Assembly (NCBI GenBank): GCA_003342815.1
Contig: PTEX01000015.1
Location: forward strand, 5,135,024-5,199,023
Source: Eudromia elegans
Taxonomy: Eukaryota; Chordata; Aves; Tinamiformes; Tinamidae
Direction: 5' to 3'
DNA length: 64,000 nt
The position numbers were made by a program, and so were the translations under genes. Positions within the stretch are counted from its first letter, which is position 1. Each line of letters begins with the position of its first letter. Below the pieces are notes generated by a model. That model saw nothing but the letters and a program-made list of their open reading frames with translations. It was not told the DNA's origin and made no database searches. Positions 49,067 through 61,814 of this stretch are shown here, in pieces.

Positions 49067-52000
49067 TTTATGTTGGAAGTAAAATTCCCAAATATGGTCT
49101 TCCTAAAATAGCATTAATTAGTGGGTGTAAATTTTCACATTATCTCAATTCATTTACAAGACGTATTTTACAGTGTGCTGAATAAACAAATTTAAATAAG
49201 CAAGTGCCTAGATATTTGCTAGATCTTGCATTGCAGCCTAGAATATATTAATACATTTTTAATAACATGTGTTTTGCAACAAAATAAAATTCAAGACCCT
49301 CAGGATTAGTGAGTTATTATTCTGCCAATGTGAACAACATGGCAACAGAGATTACAGATCACAGCTTTCTGTCTTGGCTTTTAAGCTAAAATAAAATCTT
49401 CTTTTGATCTTTCCAAAATCGGAAATTTGAGGCACCATGTTGTAATTCTTTCTCTTAGACAGAATATACAAACTATTTCATATGCACACGCCAAATCTTC
49501 ACTACATTATATTCAGATAATATGTTAGAAGTTATTAAAATAATAATTGTTATATGCATTCCAGTGTCTTAAAGAGATTCAGCTCTGTATTGTGCTGCAG
49601 CAGAGAGCAGCATAAATATTTCTGTACCATTCAAGCGATAATACAGAATCCTCAGAGTCATGCATGGGTCAAGGAGGAGAAATCAGAGGGACTTTAGAAT
49701 AACCAAATCTCAGTTCTGGATACACCTGCTGGAGACCTGCCATGGGAACTGGAGAAGGAAGAGGAGTTGTGCAACTGCTCTTTACAGCAGATGGAAGAGA
49801 AGTCCCCTACCTCACGTTGGGAGCTCCTTGTCCCCTTCCACATGCACTGATGCCTCTGCTGTCACCTCCAGACCAGACACAACTGGTGAATGAGCAATTA
49901 GGTGAAAGGGAAGAGAAAGAACCGAGAGGAGCCCCAGCAGAAGTGAGTGATGGCTGTTAGGATCGTGTAGAATTGCCCTAGAGCAAGTGAGGTACCCACA
50001 CCTCTGCTATGGCAGCACATAGAGCTACCATATACAAATCAATGCACGCAGTATCGCTGCAGCGCTGTGGGCTTTGAGATCAAATTTGTGAGAGATTCAG
50101 CAATTTTAAAGCAGGAAAGTAATGCTGGAATAATTAACATTTATCCTTATAACCATAGGGGTTTCCTGAGCTAATTTCTGGTTCAGTAAGAACTTATCAC
50201 TGAGAAAATATTCCCTCATAAAAGTGCTGGTGGTGGTAAAACCATCACACATTTGGGGAAGTATTTCAGACAATTAGTATCCTCAATGGTTAAAAACACA
50301 AACCTTATTTACAGCTAAATCATTTTCTTTCATTTCAAGTCTCTACTATTGTCATCTCGATCTGTTAAAATGAAGGTCCCATTACCAGACTTCAGTTTCC
50401 TGTATAAACCACCCTCAGGTCATTTCTTTTCTTTCTCCTCAGGAAGCTCAATGGATTAGGGTTGGTTTTTTTGTTTTGTTTTGTGGGTTTTTTTTTTTTT
50501 TTTTTTTTTTTTTAAATAAGTAGGTCCTGTCCTCACAGCTGTTGATGTTTTCACCACTTGATGTCTCCTCAAGGACATTTACATAAAAGTTCACTTGAAT
50601 GGTGCTTCTCACTGCAGCAGCTGAAGCAGGGCACACCATGGTAACAGGGCTACAATAATTTCAGTGATCTCTGGCAGCACTATGTAGCAATCATAGCTTT
50701 GTGAAAGAGATGAGCAAATTTACTGGCAATCTCAGGGACAAAATCTGGAAAATAATTGTATAAACACATATCACACTTTTTCATCATAGATTCAGAACCA
50801 CTTGAGACAAAGAGCTAACTGAATCAAATATTTGGGTTTTACTCCATTTTTAAGGCTTTATAAGATGCAATCTAGTTTTATCCAATAATAATAATAATAA
50901 TAATTCAATACAGACCTAGGGATACTGAAGCATAAATGCAGACATTTCAGCCTTACACCCTGAGTCTTTCAGGCTTACACTCCTTTTTTCTCTACTTTTT
51001 TCTGTGTCATCTACAAATGCTGCTCTGACAGAGGCATACTACAGAATGAGTCACAAAGGAGCAGCCTTTAGCTTTGCAGTAATGGGAGTAGGACTGGCAC
51101 CTCAATGCCTAACTTTGAAAAGTACAAATTGCTTCTACCTCTTCTCAAAGGTGTCACACTCCTCACCCAAGACAATGATGATCCTCGTTGGCTCCCATTA
51201 CTATTACCTCGCTGCCTGGTACTCTCATTGCCTTCACATCACAGAATTTACCAAGTCTATGATTATTGGTCCACGGTTGCTGGAAGCTTCAGATAAATTA
51301 CAAATTGCAAAAAAATACTCAAGGAGGAATATTAAGTTTCATTTGGATTTGGATGGACACTAGGCAAAGATCTTCAGGTGTTGACTCCAGTATTTTACAG
51401 ACTTGAGAGAAGCTTTCAGGAAAACTGGCACCTGCTGTTAATAAAAGCTGAAGGCAGGCAAGCGTTCAGTAGTAGAAAACAGGGTATTTCACAGAATCGA
51501 TGGCATAAAGCCCTAACCTAAAACACTGCTGTAAAACTATAATCTCTGATACAAATCTAGGCGCTATAGATCTATGGAATTATAGTCTGCTGACTGCAGC
51601 TGGTTGGAATTGTCATATATGGCTTTACAGCAATATCAATTGGGGGGGTCAACAAACACATTAAAAAAATTATGCCTCAAAACAAGTGGAGCTACTGAGC
51701 ATGACAATTAAGTAAATACAATTCAATAAGACAAGGGAAATAACCATTTTAGATCTGTCAAAGCTGAGCCTAACATCTATCCTGAAACATTCAGAACCAG
51801 CTATCTGGGATGCTGCTGCCCAAATATTTCCAAATCGAAATTCTTCAGAGATCAGCTCCTAAGTTTTATCCAAGAAAGCCTCTCTGGCTGTCACTACTAG
51901 GGATCAAATCAAGTCCTAGGAGCTGGCAAACACTCTCAGCAACTGCAGTGAATGAATTACTCTCTTTGCAGTCTGCAGAAGAATGGGAAACACATATAGT

Positions 52001-52899
52001 CAGGACAGCGAAGAAGCAAAGTCAGGGCTTCACTCCTGCAGAGCAAATATTACCTGTTCACCACTTCATACTTGTATCAGCCACCTGCAGGACCAGCCCC
52101 AAGTTTGTGCTGTGGAATACTCCAGCCTGAAAGCAGGCACCGTACCAGGCGAGGGACTTATGGCATGCAAGTCTGCGCAGTAAAACCAGATTGTTATTCC
52201 AAGAAAATGGATCCCCACAAAAGTAAGGGTAATTTTACTAATTAATGCATTGGGAGCAGTCCTCAGGAAATGAAGTTTTCCATTAGCCTCCACAGAGCTG
52301 CAGTTTTACAATGTGACAATTATTCAAATATCACTTCATTGTAAAAGTTATAGTTTTAAGCTGTGCCATGGGTTTTGACATTTGATAACTTCATGGTATG
52401 TTTTACTACATGTTCCTGATCAGGTGTTAATGTGCAAAATCCCACAAATGCATCACAATACAATAAAACTTTTGACTTGGATATTAATTAGGTGATTAAG
52501 CTGTCACACAAGATTTGTTTATCCTTTGTAAATTGGTAGCTCAACCCTCACAATTTATAAGTGGAACAAATCATAAAACAAAAGGCCTGGTTCACTATAA
52601 AAACCACTAAGCTTTTGCACAAGGCCAAAGCCACCATGGAAAATCAATTTTCCACAGCCTACTCAGTCTTGAATAGTCTCTGCTTTGTAGAAGATTTTTT
52701 ATTGAGTGAAGCCAAAACTCATGATAACTAAGACTTTTAGGAATAACGTGTGTTTGCTCCATTATTTTTGATGTCATCAACATCACATTTTAACATCATG
52801 TATGCAAGTGCTGAGAACACAAGGATACATTTTATCACAATTTATTGCCAGGACAAAAGAAGGGAACAATGCTACATGTCTAGTAAAATGTGAACAAAG
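49067..52899. other. Unique sequence without a recognised gene
   Basis: No gene is recognised. A T26 run lies at 50488-50513 and an (ATA)n tract at 50884-50903. Open frames of 60-119 codons show no domains. Confidence 0.55.
50488..50513. repeat. T26 homopolymer
   Basis: Twenty-six uninterrupted T residues follow a TTGTTTTG-type tract. No minus-strand polyadenylation signal is adjacent. Confidence 0.95.
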
Positions 52900-53286
52900 G
52901 GAGGAAGAAACAAATAGTCATTTTTCACAGTATAAGCAGTAGGTAAAGCACAGGTTTACGGTAAAGAAAAATAAGGAGTTTTGCAGTCTGTTGTGAAATT
53001 GTGGAACTCATTATCATTCAATCTTACGGCAATAAATTATATAAATATTAATCAAAAATATAAAAAATAAAAAATAAATATATGGAGAAAAATACTGGTG
53101 GGATATGACATTAAACACAGTATTCCAGCTCCTGAATAAAAATCTCTCAACCAGTGATTTCTGGAAATGAGAAAGCCCTATCAGCCTAGTATATCTTCAG
53201 AGGATGGTCCTACTTTGAGCAGCATGTTGGAACAGGGAGCTCCTGAAGTCCCTTTCAACCTGAATTGTCCTATATCTCTATGATCC
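52900..53286 (+). mobile_element. CR1-type LINE 3' end, sense, ancient
   Basis: TTTTCACAGTATAAGCAGTA and TTGTGGAACTCATTATCA resemble the sauropsid CR1/L3 3' region (TTCACACAGCGCATAGT, TATGGAACTCATTGCCA). The end, CCTGAAGTCCCTTTCAACCT followed by CTCTATGAT, is a decayed CR1 3' tip. The middle, with an AT-rich run near 53040-53085, is poorly matched. It may be one element or two. Confidence 0.55.
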
Positions 53287-53639
53287 TACTCCAGACCATA
53301 GGCTCTTTCCTTATACCATAAGCATTACACTGGCTCCTATCAGAAACAAGTTAGAGAACTTGGTTTGAGCTGGTATGGTACAGTTTTTACACTGTATTCA
53401 TCAACAAAAAGCTGCATAACTTCATCCAAGTTAAACTGAAATCAATTAAATGTCCATAGCTTCATTAGTTATTGGATTGGGCTGGTTATTTTTACCGAGG
53501 TTATCCCAAAGTCATGCTCTTAGAGAGAGAGTCTAGCCAGTCAGCCTGGCCCACCTGAATTTTACAAGTGGTACAATATCCAATTCACTCAAAAAACCAC
53601 TAGCTGCTCACCCGACTCTCAGCAGAGACACGATCTCAC

Positions 53640-54300
53640 AGAGACCCAGCACTTAAATCCAGAAGATTTGTGATCAGCTACTCCAATCTGCGTACAGGTC
53701 ATTACCTTCATACCGAGTTCAATAACTTTGTGTTTCCTTTAAATACATCCTCCAGAGTGACATCGGGTCTTAATTTGAAAATGAGAGGTGGGGAATCCAT
53801 CTCTTCCCCTTCTCATGTATTCCAGTGATTAATCACTCTCCCTTCTAAAAGTGGTACGGAATTTCTCATTTGAATTTGGCTGGTGCCAGCTTCCAGCCAC
53901 TGCTTCTTTAGTACTCAGGATTTTCCTGTCTTGACTATATTCATACATTGTAATAAAGTCACTATTGAATCTTCTTTTTAATTTACTACCACGTCAAATT
54001 CTTTTAAATCTCAGAGGAAATTTTTAAAGCCTATGAATCATTTTATAGCTTTCCCACCCCCCATCTCTTGATTTTTCAACAGTCCTTAAATATGAATATG
54101 AACTGGATACAATACATCATTTCTACACAGTGAAGTAAAATGTACTCCCATTCTTATTGGGTATTCCCTTAGCAATGAGCTATCTTACTACTGACTTCCA
54201 GTAGACAGGACTTCATTCTGAGTCCTTTACCAGACTTCTTCAATCTGTGTAATTAGGATACCCTTTGAGCAGAATCATTTCTTACTAGGCCTGTCTTTTT
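53640..54300 (-). mobile_element. Long ancient CR1 (L3-like) fragment, antisense
   Basis: Many co-linear blocks match antisense sauropsid CR1: GTCATTACCTTCATACCGAG, CAATAACTTTGTGTTTCC, GGGGAATCCATCTC, TCCAGTGATTAATCACTCTC, TCATTTGAATTTGGCTGGTG, CTTCCAGCCACTGC, AATAAAGTCACTATTGAATC, GAATCATTTTATAGCT, GATTTTTCAACAGTCCTT, GAACTGGATACAATACATCA and TTAGCAATGAGCTATCTTAC. At about 650 bp it is the longest CR1 fragment in the window. It is highly diverged and non-coding. Confidence 0.82.
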
Positions 54301-57300
54301 TGGTCAGAAGTTCAATTTTAATGTGAATCTCCCAATCTAAAAAAATATTGTTTGCCGTATTACTATTACAGCATTGTTGTTGTTTCTCATGATTGAAGTT
54401 TTCAAGTAACTACACCATTCCAGTGTTAACAAAATAATTTTATGCCAGTCTCTTCTTCTTCATAGGTAATTCAGAGTTAATTCTTAGTCCCCCAAAAACT
54501 CTTAGACACAGGAAAAGCTATTATATTCCTTCTACAATGGTAAGACATTTACCTACTGAGATAGAAACCTGTATGAACTGTGTTTATTCAAACCCACTAA
54601 AGTTTTGCACAGTTTTAGCTGACAGTTGTCACTTTAGAGTAACTCTTGCCATTATCACTACGTAATAATTTCACTTTAAATACATTAGTGAATTGAAAAC
54701 TTCAGGTCTCCAAATTGTGCCTTACTTACATTTGAAAATATTTCCTCTTATCAGTGAGATGCATGGCTTCTCAGAAATGATTTACACTGCATTCCTTGCA
54801 CTGCACAGTATTCTCATCATCCTCTCAGATGATTGAATTTCTTCCATTTGTAAAATCTATTACCAGAGGAAGGATTGCAAGATGGGGCCCAGTGACTGGA
54901 ATTGTTTTGGCAATACCGAAATACTTCATTGATCCATATTGATCCACATATCTAAAGGCTGATTAACCAGGGAAACTGCAGAAAATGGACCATCTTTATC
55001 TGAGGAGGAAGTTTGGGGCAGATTCCCATAAAAGGGCTTACGTTAAACCAAACATGAATCAGCATTTGTCAGATATGTAGGTGAAACTTTTAAATTGATG
55101 CTAGCAAATATGCAAATGTTAAGAAGAAATGTGAGTTCATAAATAAGGATTCTCAGCATGACATGAAGAAAGCAATATTCCTTTCTATTCTGTTTCTCAT
55201 CTTGAAAATTTATGAATTGATGACACTATTGATTGGAGCATTTACTAAACCCTCAGTAAGTCTAATTAATGGGACCATTCACACCATTAAACACAGTGCT
55301 TAGAATGATGATAACATTATGCCCTTGTTCCCTGCGAGCACCACATTCAAATGTTGTCATATACATGCAGTGGTCTACTGAGGGGAACGCTCATCCTCAT
55401 GAAGGCAGGCAGCATGTCTCTTTAACTTGAGCTGTCCTGTGCTTGTCTACATTTGAATATAAAAATACTTATATGATATGTAAATTGCAAGAAATATGAA
55501 TCTTGATGAAACAGCACTGACAAACTCATACAGAAATGAATACTTGGTTAATTCATTTTACTAGTCAACTTTAAACTATTTGTCAGACCAATGAGGATGC
55601 TGCCGTTTACAGTAGAATGCCGGAAACTCAGTTGTGGACCTGGATAAATAATTTTATTCTACTTTGTTAATTATATCAACATCATTTTTTAATATGGTCA
55701 AATATGAATGTTCATATCTGGAAGTAGGTAAGCTATGTTGATACAACAGAGAATCTTGGAAATTAATGAGTCTGAACCAGATCTTAAGGCCACACTGAAA
55801 AAATAGCATAAAATCTTAAGTGACTATGTTATGACAAGAACTAATCCAATTTTTGAAAATATTTAAGGAAAATAAATGAGCGAAAGCAATCTTTTTGTCT
55901 TGATGAGATAGTATTACAGAAATACGATCCTTTCTATTATCCATTTTGAAAAAGATGTTTAAAAAAGGACAGAAATTTACTAAGACAAGCCATAAAGCTC
56001 AAGCTGAAGATAATGCCTTAAAGCAAGAAACTGGAAAAGTAGATCATCTCGGATTTTCTTAAAAAGAACTAAGAAGTGACTAGAAACTAAAGTGGAAAAA
56101 GAGAACCAGAAGATGTAACCAGAAGGCAGAAAAAAATCTAATTAGAAACTAGACAGATTTTTTTTCACAAAGATTAGCAGATTGCCATTTCTCCATGCCA
56201 TCATATGAACATTACTTAACTTCCTAGAAAACATATTTATAGTAATATGAGTCATCTTGTCATGTAGTTGTTGGTATGTGAGAGTAAAACTGGGGTATTT
56301 GCTCAATTCATGAAATAAATAGTTTTTAATTTTTTAATATTCTCTTTCCTTAGTTCTCTGAAGGTAAAAAGGTCAGTAGATCAAGAATTTCAGCTACAGG
56401 AGCTCAACGTTTTCTGTCTCAGTGAATCCTGTTCCCATAAATTCACTGCTAAGTGGGCATCTAATAAGTAATTTCAGAAGATTTACCTCATATAAGAATG
56501 GAATTTGATCATTACTTAACTATTCAGTCCATAAAACCAAGAGTTTAAATTTAACACCCTGAAAATCATATTGTTACATTCATAGTGTCCAACCCCTATC
56601 GCATGATCTCACGAAAGATATCCAATACAATGCAATAGCCTAAAAAAAGAGATGAGGTAATATTCTTAGTTTTCTTGGTTGCATCATCTTCCAGCAGCAC
56701 CAGAATATTATTTACTCTTCATAGATGTGTTAAAGTGCCAAGGACAGCAAAACATCTTGGTTTATCAGACAGATTTTCCAATGGAATCCATCAGTATTCT
56801 TAAAGGCAGAATGAATGCAGTGTCCTAAGTTCTGAAATTCTGGGTATGAAAGTGTCTATCTCTAATTCTAAAATTAAATTAACTCTAAAAGTTACGAGTC
56901 TTTGGAAATGAATATCCTGTAACAGTCCAAAGGATACAACTGATGTTATGTTTATGCAGCATCACAGTACATATAGCAGTACATATTTATCTGCCAGTGC
57001 AGGTTCTAGCTGGAATGCCTACCCTGGCAAAAGTCTCATATTCTCCAGCTCGCAGCCTCATTTGTTTCCCAAATTTCCTCACTTGTTTCTCTAAGCCATT
57101 TCTCATTTTCATACAACAAACGTAAGTTTCAAAACCAGTATGAAAACCCACTCCTATCTAGCCCCATTTAGGTACTGAACTAGAAGTTTTAGCCTAATAC
57201 AGTTTTCCATATTGGATTTTTACAACAGTTGTGTACCATGCAATCATTGATAAAGGCAGGCAACTTTTGCTCTTTTTTTTTTTTTTTTCATTTTCTGGCT

Positions 57301-58207
57301 AAAGTTAGAGTTTTTATATGTCTTGAATATAGTATTTTTTGACTGAACAGAATATTGGAGGTTAGATAGGATTTTTTCAGCCCTAGAAAAGATAAAAGTG
57401 AGTTACTGCTTTAATTGGCCCTTGAATTAGCTCATATGAATAATAGCTCATGGTCTTTTCAAGTTCTGTGGTTTAATAAGACTTCTTTTTACTTCTTTGC
57501 CTGGTGATTTACTGTAGCAGATTCATTCCTTCTGGACATAGTGATTACATTCAAACTCCATAGTTAAAAAAGGAAACAGCTATGCAAAGCAAGAAGCACA
57601 CATAGTAGGGGCTGCTGGTAGCATCAGTCTTATGGACCTTGCTCAATGTGATAACATGGAGGTTTGCTTTCTACTATAGGGAAAAACTGAGGATAGCTCA
57701 GTGGGATAGTGACATGGGATGCTTCCTGTGGCCCTCACAGAGATGCACATTTAAAAAGAAAGACAGAAAGAAAATGCATAAGAAAACATAACCGATATAA
57801 GCCAGTAAGCAGAACAACCCCCACATCACAGATTTGGAGCTAAACTAGCGCACAGGCTATTCCAGATTCTGAGCTGAGGCAACAAGCGTGGAAAAAAAGT
57901 TATATGATCCAACTGTAGTTTCCATACAAAAAGTGCCCACAAACAAACACTACTAAAAGCCCCTTGGAGTGTATCAGCTATCAAAACAAACCTCAAGTTT
58001 GTTTTGTACAGTACAAAGGAAAATGATTCTTTATTCTCTTTGAACAATGTTTCGTCATGAGCTACTGAGGCAGTATTTCCCTACCTGAACAAGTTCTTAC
58101 TGTAATAACCTTCTGCTTGAAGCAGTAGCATTAAGGAGGGTCATCTATCCTCTGACCAGCCACAAGCTGCTACTGTTTGCCACTATCCTCCATGGAATCT
58201 GTTCAAA
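54301..58207. other. Unique AT-rich sequence without a recognised gene
   Basis: No gene or repeat family is recognised. A stop-rich, lysine-codon-rich stretch at 55840-56170 looks superficially coding but is interrupted in all frames. A T-run lies near 57275-57288, and a perfect 10-bp hairpin (CAAAACAAAC / GTTTGTTTTG) at 57982-58006. Confidence 0.55.
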
Positions 58208-58289
58208 CTCTACCTAAGCAATAGGTAGAGCCTACGCCCTTAGTGTACCTTGGAAGTAATCTAATAGGGTATATAATCTATACCCTATT
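58208..58289. repeat. Two adjacent perfect hairpins
   Basis: CTCTACCT at 58208-58215 pairs with AGGTAGAG at 58223-58230. AATAGGGTATA at 58263-58273 pairs with TATACCCTATT at 58279-58289 across loop TAATC. Two perfect stems 32 bp apart are unusual for unique DNA, but no element is recognised. Confidence 0.85.
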
Positions 58290-58489
58290 GTGGGACAGAT
58301 CGCCACCAGAATTAACAATCTCCAAAAAGTCCATTGGCATCTACTGTTAGGACAAAGTGTACTTCAAAGACCTTCTTCAAAATGTGAGTAGAGCCATTAA
58401 AGAATTCATTATAAACCTTCAATTCTATATGAGGCAAAACAAACAATCCTGCCCAAGAGACAGGAAAAGGCACATGGGACATTATTACA

Positions 58490-58800
58490 TTGTTTAATTC
58501 CCTTCCTGGAAATCACTTTTGTACAGGGTTGATAATAACCTCTTGCACCTATGCATTTTGACACAATCTTTAATCACTGTTTTTGCACAAACCGCTGTTT
58601 CATTCACCCAACAGCTAATCAATATTTTGCTTTCACCTCATAATTCATTTTGCAGCCCATGCTTTGTTTACTGCCCATTATTCAATCCCTGTTATGATGG
58701 CAGAATTATTAATTTCCTCCAGGGCTTCTCTGTGGTGCTCATCGCTTCAATATCCGAGTGCTGCACAAATGCAAAATAATTTAACGTCACAAAAATCCAC
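58490..58800. promoter_or_regulatory. Candidate conserved non-coding element
   Basis: Repeat-free sequence dense in TF-like words: ATTATTAATTTCC, AACCGCTGTTT (RUNX-like), CTTTGTTTACTG (FOX-like), ATTTAACGTCAC (CRE/ATF-like) and ATGCAAAAT. It has balanced composition and lacks microsatellites, so it resembles vertebrate enhancer-type conserved DNA. This is inference from composition. An 86-codon frame across it shows no domain. Confidence 0.3.
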
Positions 58801-59697
58801 AGTGATGAAAAAAGCTTGTATCGCTGTCTAAATATAGAGGGTGGAGGCAGAGAGATTAAGGACAGAGGTATTCACTGATTTCAGATGTCTTATCAGTGCC
58901 ATCATAAATATAATCTAAAAGTATTTAATAATATTTCAAGTATAATGGACCTGGCACCAACTGCAGGTGTTAGTGGTGAGCAAATTGGATTACGATCCTA
59001 AAGGGGGTCTCTGAAAATTAAACAAGTAGAAAAAAGTAAGTCAAGAGGCTCCATACACAGAGATTGCAGATAGACTGTTTTAATTTAAGTATTTAAGTGG
59101 CTAAATCAGCAGTAGGCAGGGAAGGCTCTGTGCATTATTTTGATCACAGGACCTTCCTTTACCTTCCCTCACCTCATTCATTAATGGCCTCATGCAATAA
59201 ATGAGGCAGGAATCGTGCAGGCAACACTGTCCCTGCCTGCACGGCCCTTGCACACCCCAGAGCTAGTCCCGCCTGCACAACACTTGAGCCAGGCAAGCAA
59301 TACAATAGGTGATCTGCGCACAAACAATATGTGATCACACGTGTATGATAAGGGCCCTGAATTAAGGTTGTCAGGCAACCATCTCCCCATATTATACCAC
59401 AAATCCTTGCCCTTCATCTCTTCAACAAAAAAATGTCCTGTGCCCAAACTTTACCCTTTCTCTAATTCACCTCTAAGACCTTAACTACCCCATGCTCCCA
59501 AAGGTTTCCCCACCTCAGTTTCTTTGTCCAGCCAGAACTGGCTTTCTCTCATTAGTCCAGTTTTTATTCTGTCTCTGTGTTCTCCATAATTACCATCTAG
59601 TCTTTCCCATTTGCTATTTCCTTGACCAACTCTTAGCCCCAAGAGATGGTTGGATACTGTTATATGAACAAAGCGTAGTCAGTGAGGATAAAACACA
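58801..59697. other. Unique sequence without a recognised gene
   Basis: No gene or repeat family is recognised. The end of this stretch (59640-59697) runs directly into the 5' truncation point of the next CR1. Confidence 0.55.
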
Positions 59698-59869
59698 CCT
59701 GGCACAGGCTGCCCAGAGAGGTGGTGGAGTCTCCTTCTCTGGAGATCTTCCAAACCCACCTGGATGCCACCCTGTGCCACATGCTCTAGGAGACCCTGCG
59801 TGTGCAGGGGGGTTGGACTAGATGACCTCTGGAGGTCCCTCCCAACCTTAAGCATTCTATGATTCTATG
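59698..59869 (+). mobile_element. CR1 LINE 3' end, sense, young
   Basis: Starts abruptly at GGCACAGGCTGCCCAGAGAG (ORF2 tail), then GTGGAGTCTCCTTCTCTGGA, CCACCTGGATGCCACC, GGGGGGTTGGACTAGATGAC and GGAGGTCCCTCCCAACC, and ends with the doubled ATTCTATG terminal repeat at about 59853-59869. It is strongly 5'-truncated, as most CR1 copies are. Confidence 0.95.
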
Positions 59870-59984
59870 AAAAGCTTGAGAGGCTTTAGCTGCCAAGATC
59901 TTAGCAATTGTCTTTTTAAACCGCAGAAAACTTTTTGTTTCTCTTTCTGATGATTTTCCTATTCAGTTACCCTTGACACACCTT

Positions 59985-60130
59985 TCTCCTGAGCACCTGT
60001 GTACTCTCCTTGAACCTGTGTAACCTGTCAGCTTCCACAGTGTCCTGTGGCAGTAAATTCCACAGACCACTTCCTTACTGTGTAAAGATCTTTTGCTTAT
60101 TTTAAGCAAAAGAAAAGTTCAAATTGAATC
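59985..60130 (-). mobile_element. Ancient CR1 fragment, antisense
   Basis: CAGCTTCCACAGTGTCCTGTGGCAGTAAATTCCACAGACC and TTACTGTGTAAAGATCTTTTGC match the antisense sauropsid CR1 block (TGTCCTGTGGCAATGAGTTCC, CACAGGTTAAC, TGTGTGAAGAAGTA). A 10-bp hairpin at 60090-60112 (CTTTTGCTTA / TAAGCAAAAG) lies within it. It sits tail-to-head with the younger CR1 at 59698-59869. Confidence 0.7.
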
Positions 60131-61139
60131 TTAGGTCAAATTTAAGTAGATTTTTGCAGTGAAAAGATGAAAATACAAGGCATCTCTCTCAAATAACAGA
60201 GCTGTTGCCTGCTAAATCTCAAGCATGTGTTGCAGAATAGGGCTTGGTACAGCTTTTCCGAGGGAAAAATTAAAAAAAAAAGAAAAAAAGAGTAAAACAT
60301 TTTTATCTTGCAAAAGGTTTGTCCTCAGAAATAGCTAAAACATCTCAGCCGATCCTTTTTAAACCCAAACAATAATCAGAAGGCACGAAACACTGAAAAT
60401 GTCAGACGATGATAATGAAGTCTGGCAAAGATGTGAGCAAAAACAGTTGTCAAATTAAATTTCCTGCAAACTTTTAATGGGTTAAGAGCAAGACTAGAAA
60501 TAGAAAGGTTCTCCTACACTCCATTCTCAAAGTGGTGTTCTGCTAATTTTGCCCAATATGTGTGAATTTCATTCAAATGTAACTAATATCTTCAAAATAT
60601 ATTTTATCTATCTTTAGCATATTTTTACTTTATCCTCATCTGTTTGCTTTACTGTGATAAATCATCCATCGGGGCAGGCAAATTAGATGCAAGAAAAAGA
60701 GATGAGCCTGATATTAGGAAACGAATCCTTATTTGAGACCCAGCAATAACAAATCACACAATTGAATATATATATGCATACAAATGATTAGATAGAGAAA
60801 AACAACCTATAACATGCTAGGAGCATCCATTTTTTCTCTTTGTCAAAGGGTGTAAGCTGTAATGAAACTGATAACCAGCAAGCAGAGTCACAGAAAACAT
60901 AGTCAACCCAGAGGACAGCAGACACAGCAAAAGAAGGTTAAAATGATTATCTGCATGCCACTGCAAATAATAAGGGAGACAGAACAAAGTGAATTAGGCA
61001 CATTGCAGAAAACTTAGTTATTTCTCCTACATATTGCATAGGTCGTCTTGCTGTTTGGCAAGGCTGCAGGCTAGAAAACAAAAAAAGAAACACGCCAGTA
61101 GGTTCATGTTAGTAGGAAGAGACTGCCTGGAGACTCAGG
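60131..61139. other. Unique AT-rich sequence without a recognised gene
   Basis: No gene or repeat family is recognised. A short A-rich run near 60270-60290 and a TA microsatellite near 60763-60775 are the only simple-sequence features. Confidence 0.55.
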
Positions 61140-61290
61140 CAAGGCCTGTTGGTGTCGGTGTGGCGTGTGATCCAGCGCTGCTGACTGCCAGGGCTTTTGT
61201 TCTCCACCGCGCGCCTCCGAGGTGCAACGGGCAGCGCTGCTGCCCCTCTGCGTCGCGTAACGCCTGCTTCGCTGGTTTGTCCATAGGGGT
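61140..61290. promoter_or_regulatory. CpG-rich cluster A
   Basis: CACCGCGCGCC, CGTCGCGTAACGCC and a GGGCAGC / GCTGCCC hairpin (61229-61245) give a dense CpG patch in AT-rich flanks. Open frames on both strands reflect base composition. It is a possible small CpG island. Confidence 0.35.
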
Positions 61291-61814
61291 GCTTGAATCT
61301 CCTCCCCATTTAAAAGGTGAATATCTTCTCTCCTTTGCCTTTTAAAGGAAGAGTAAAGGTGCCTATGGATCATGGGATTGAAAGCCAGGTCAGGCCTTAG
61401 AGGTTATACAGCTTAAAGGCTGTAACCAAACTAGCACAAGAGTTCTTATGAACCTGCTCCGTTGCCTTCAGAACAACACAGTTGGCTTCCAGCTCAATTT
61501 CCCTCACAAAAAGGCCTTGTGTCTTCCCTGTGCTTGCAGCCCAGGACACAGTCCACATGCATCCAAGTCACTCCTGTTATACCTCCCAGCACAGCTATAG
61601 CTCACATCTCATGGACAAAAGCATTGGGGAACTGATTGTATACAATCCCCATGTTAGTGTTAAGCCATCGCTTATGGATTTCAAGGGAAAAAAAGTACCT
61701 ACAAATACCATAATGCCATTATTCAGCTTTCCCACTGTGATCCTGAACGCTGCTGAAGGGAGCACCATGAGCAGCAGTGCAAGCACAAAAGCCTGCGTGA
61801 AACTGGGTTAGCCC

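Noticed and set aside
55840-56170. Lysine-rich, coding-looking stretch
   Set aside because: AAG/AAA codons come from A-rich sequence, and all frames contain stops at short intervals.
59492-59821. 109-codon + frame ending in CR1-like sequence
   Set aside because: The C-terminal part is CR1 read out of the ORF2 phase and the rest is unique DNA, so it is a chance fusion.
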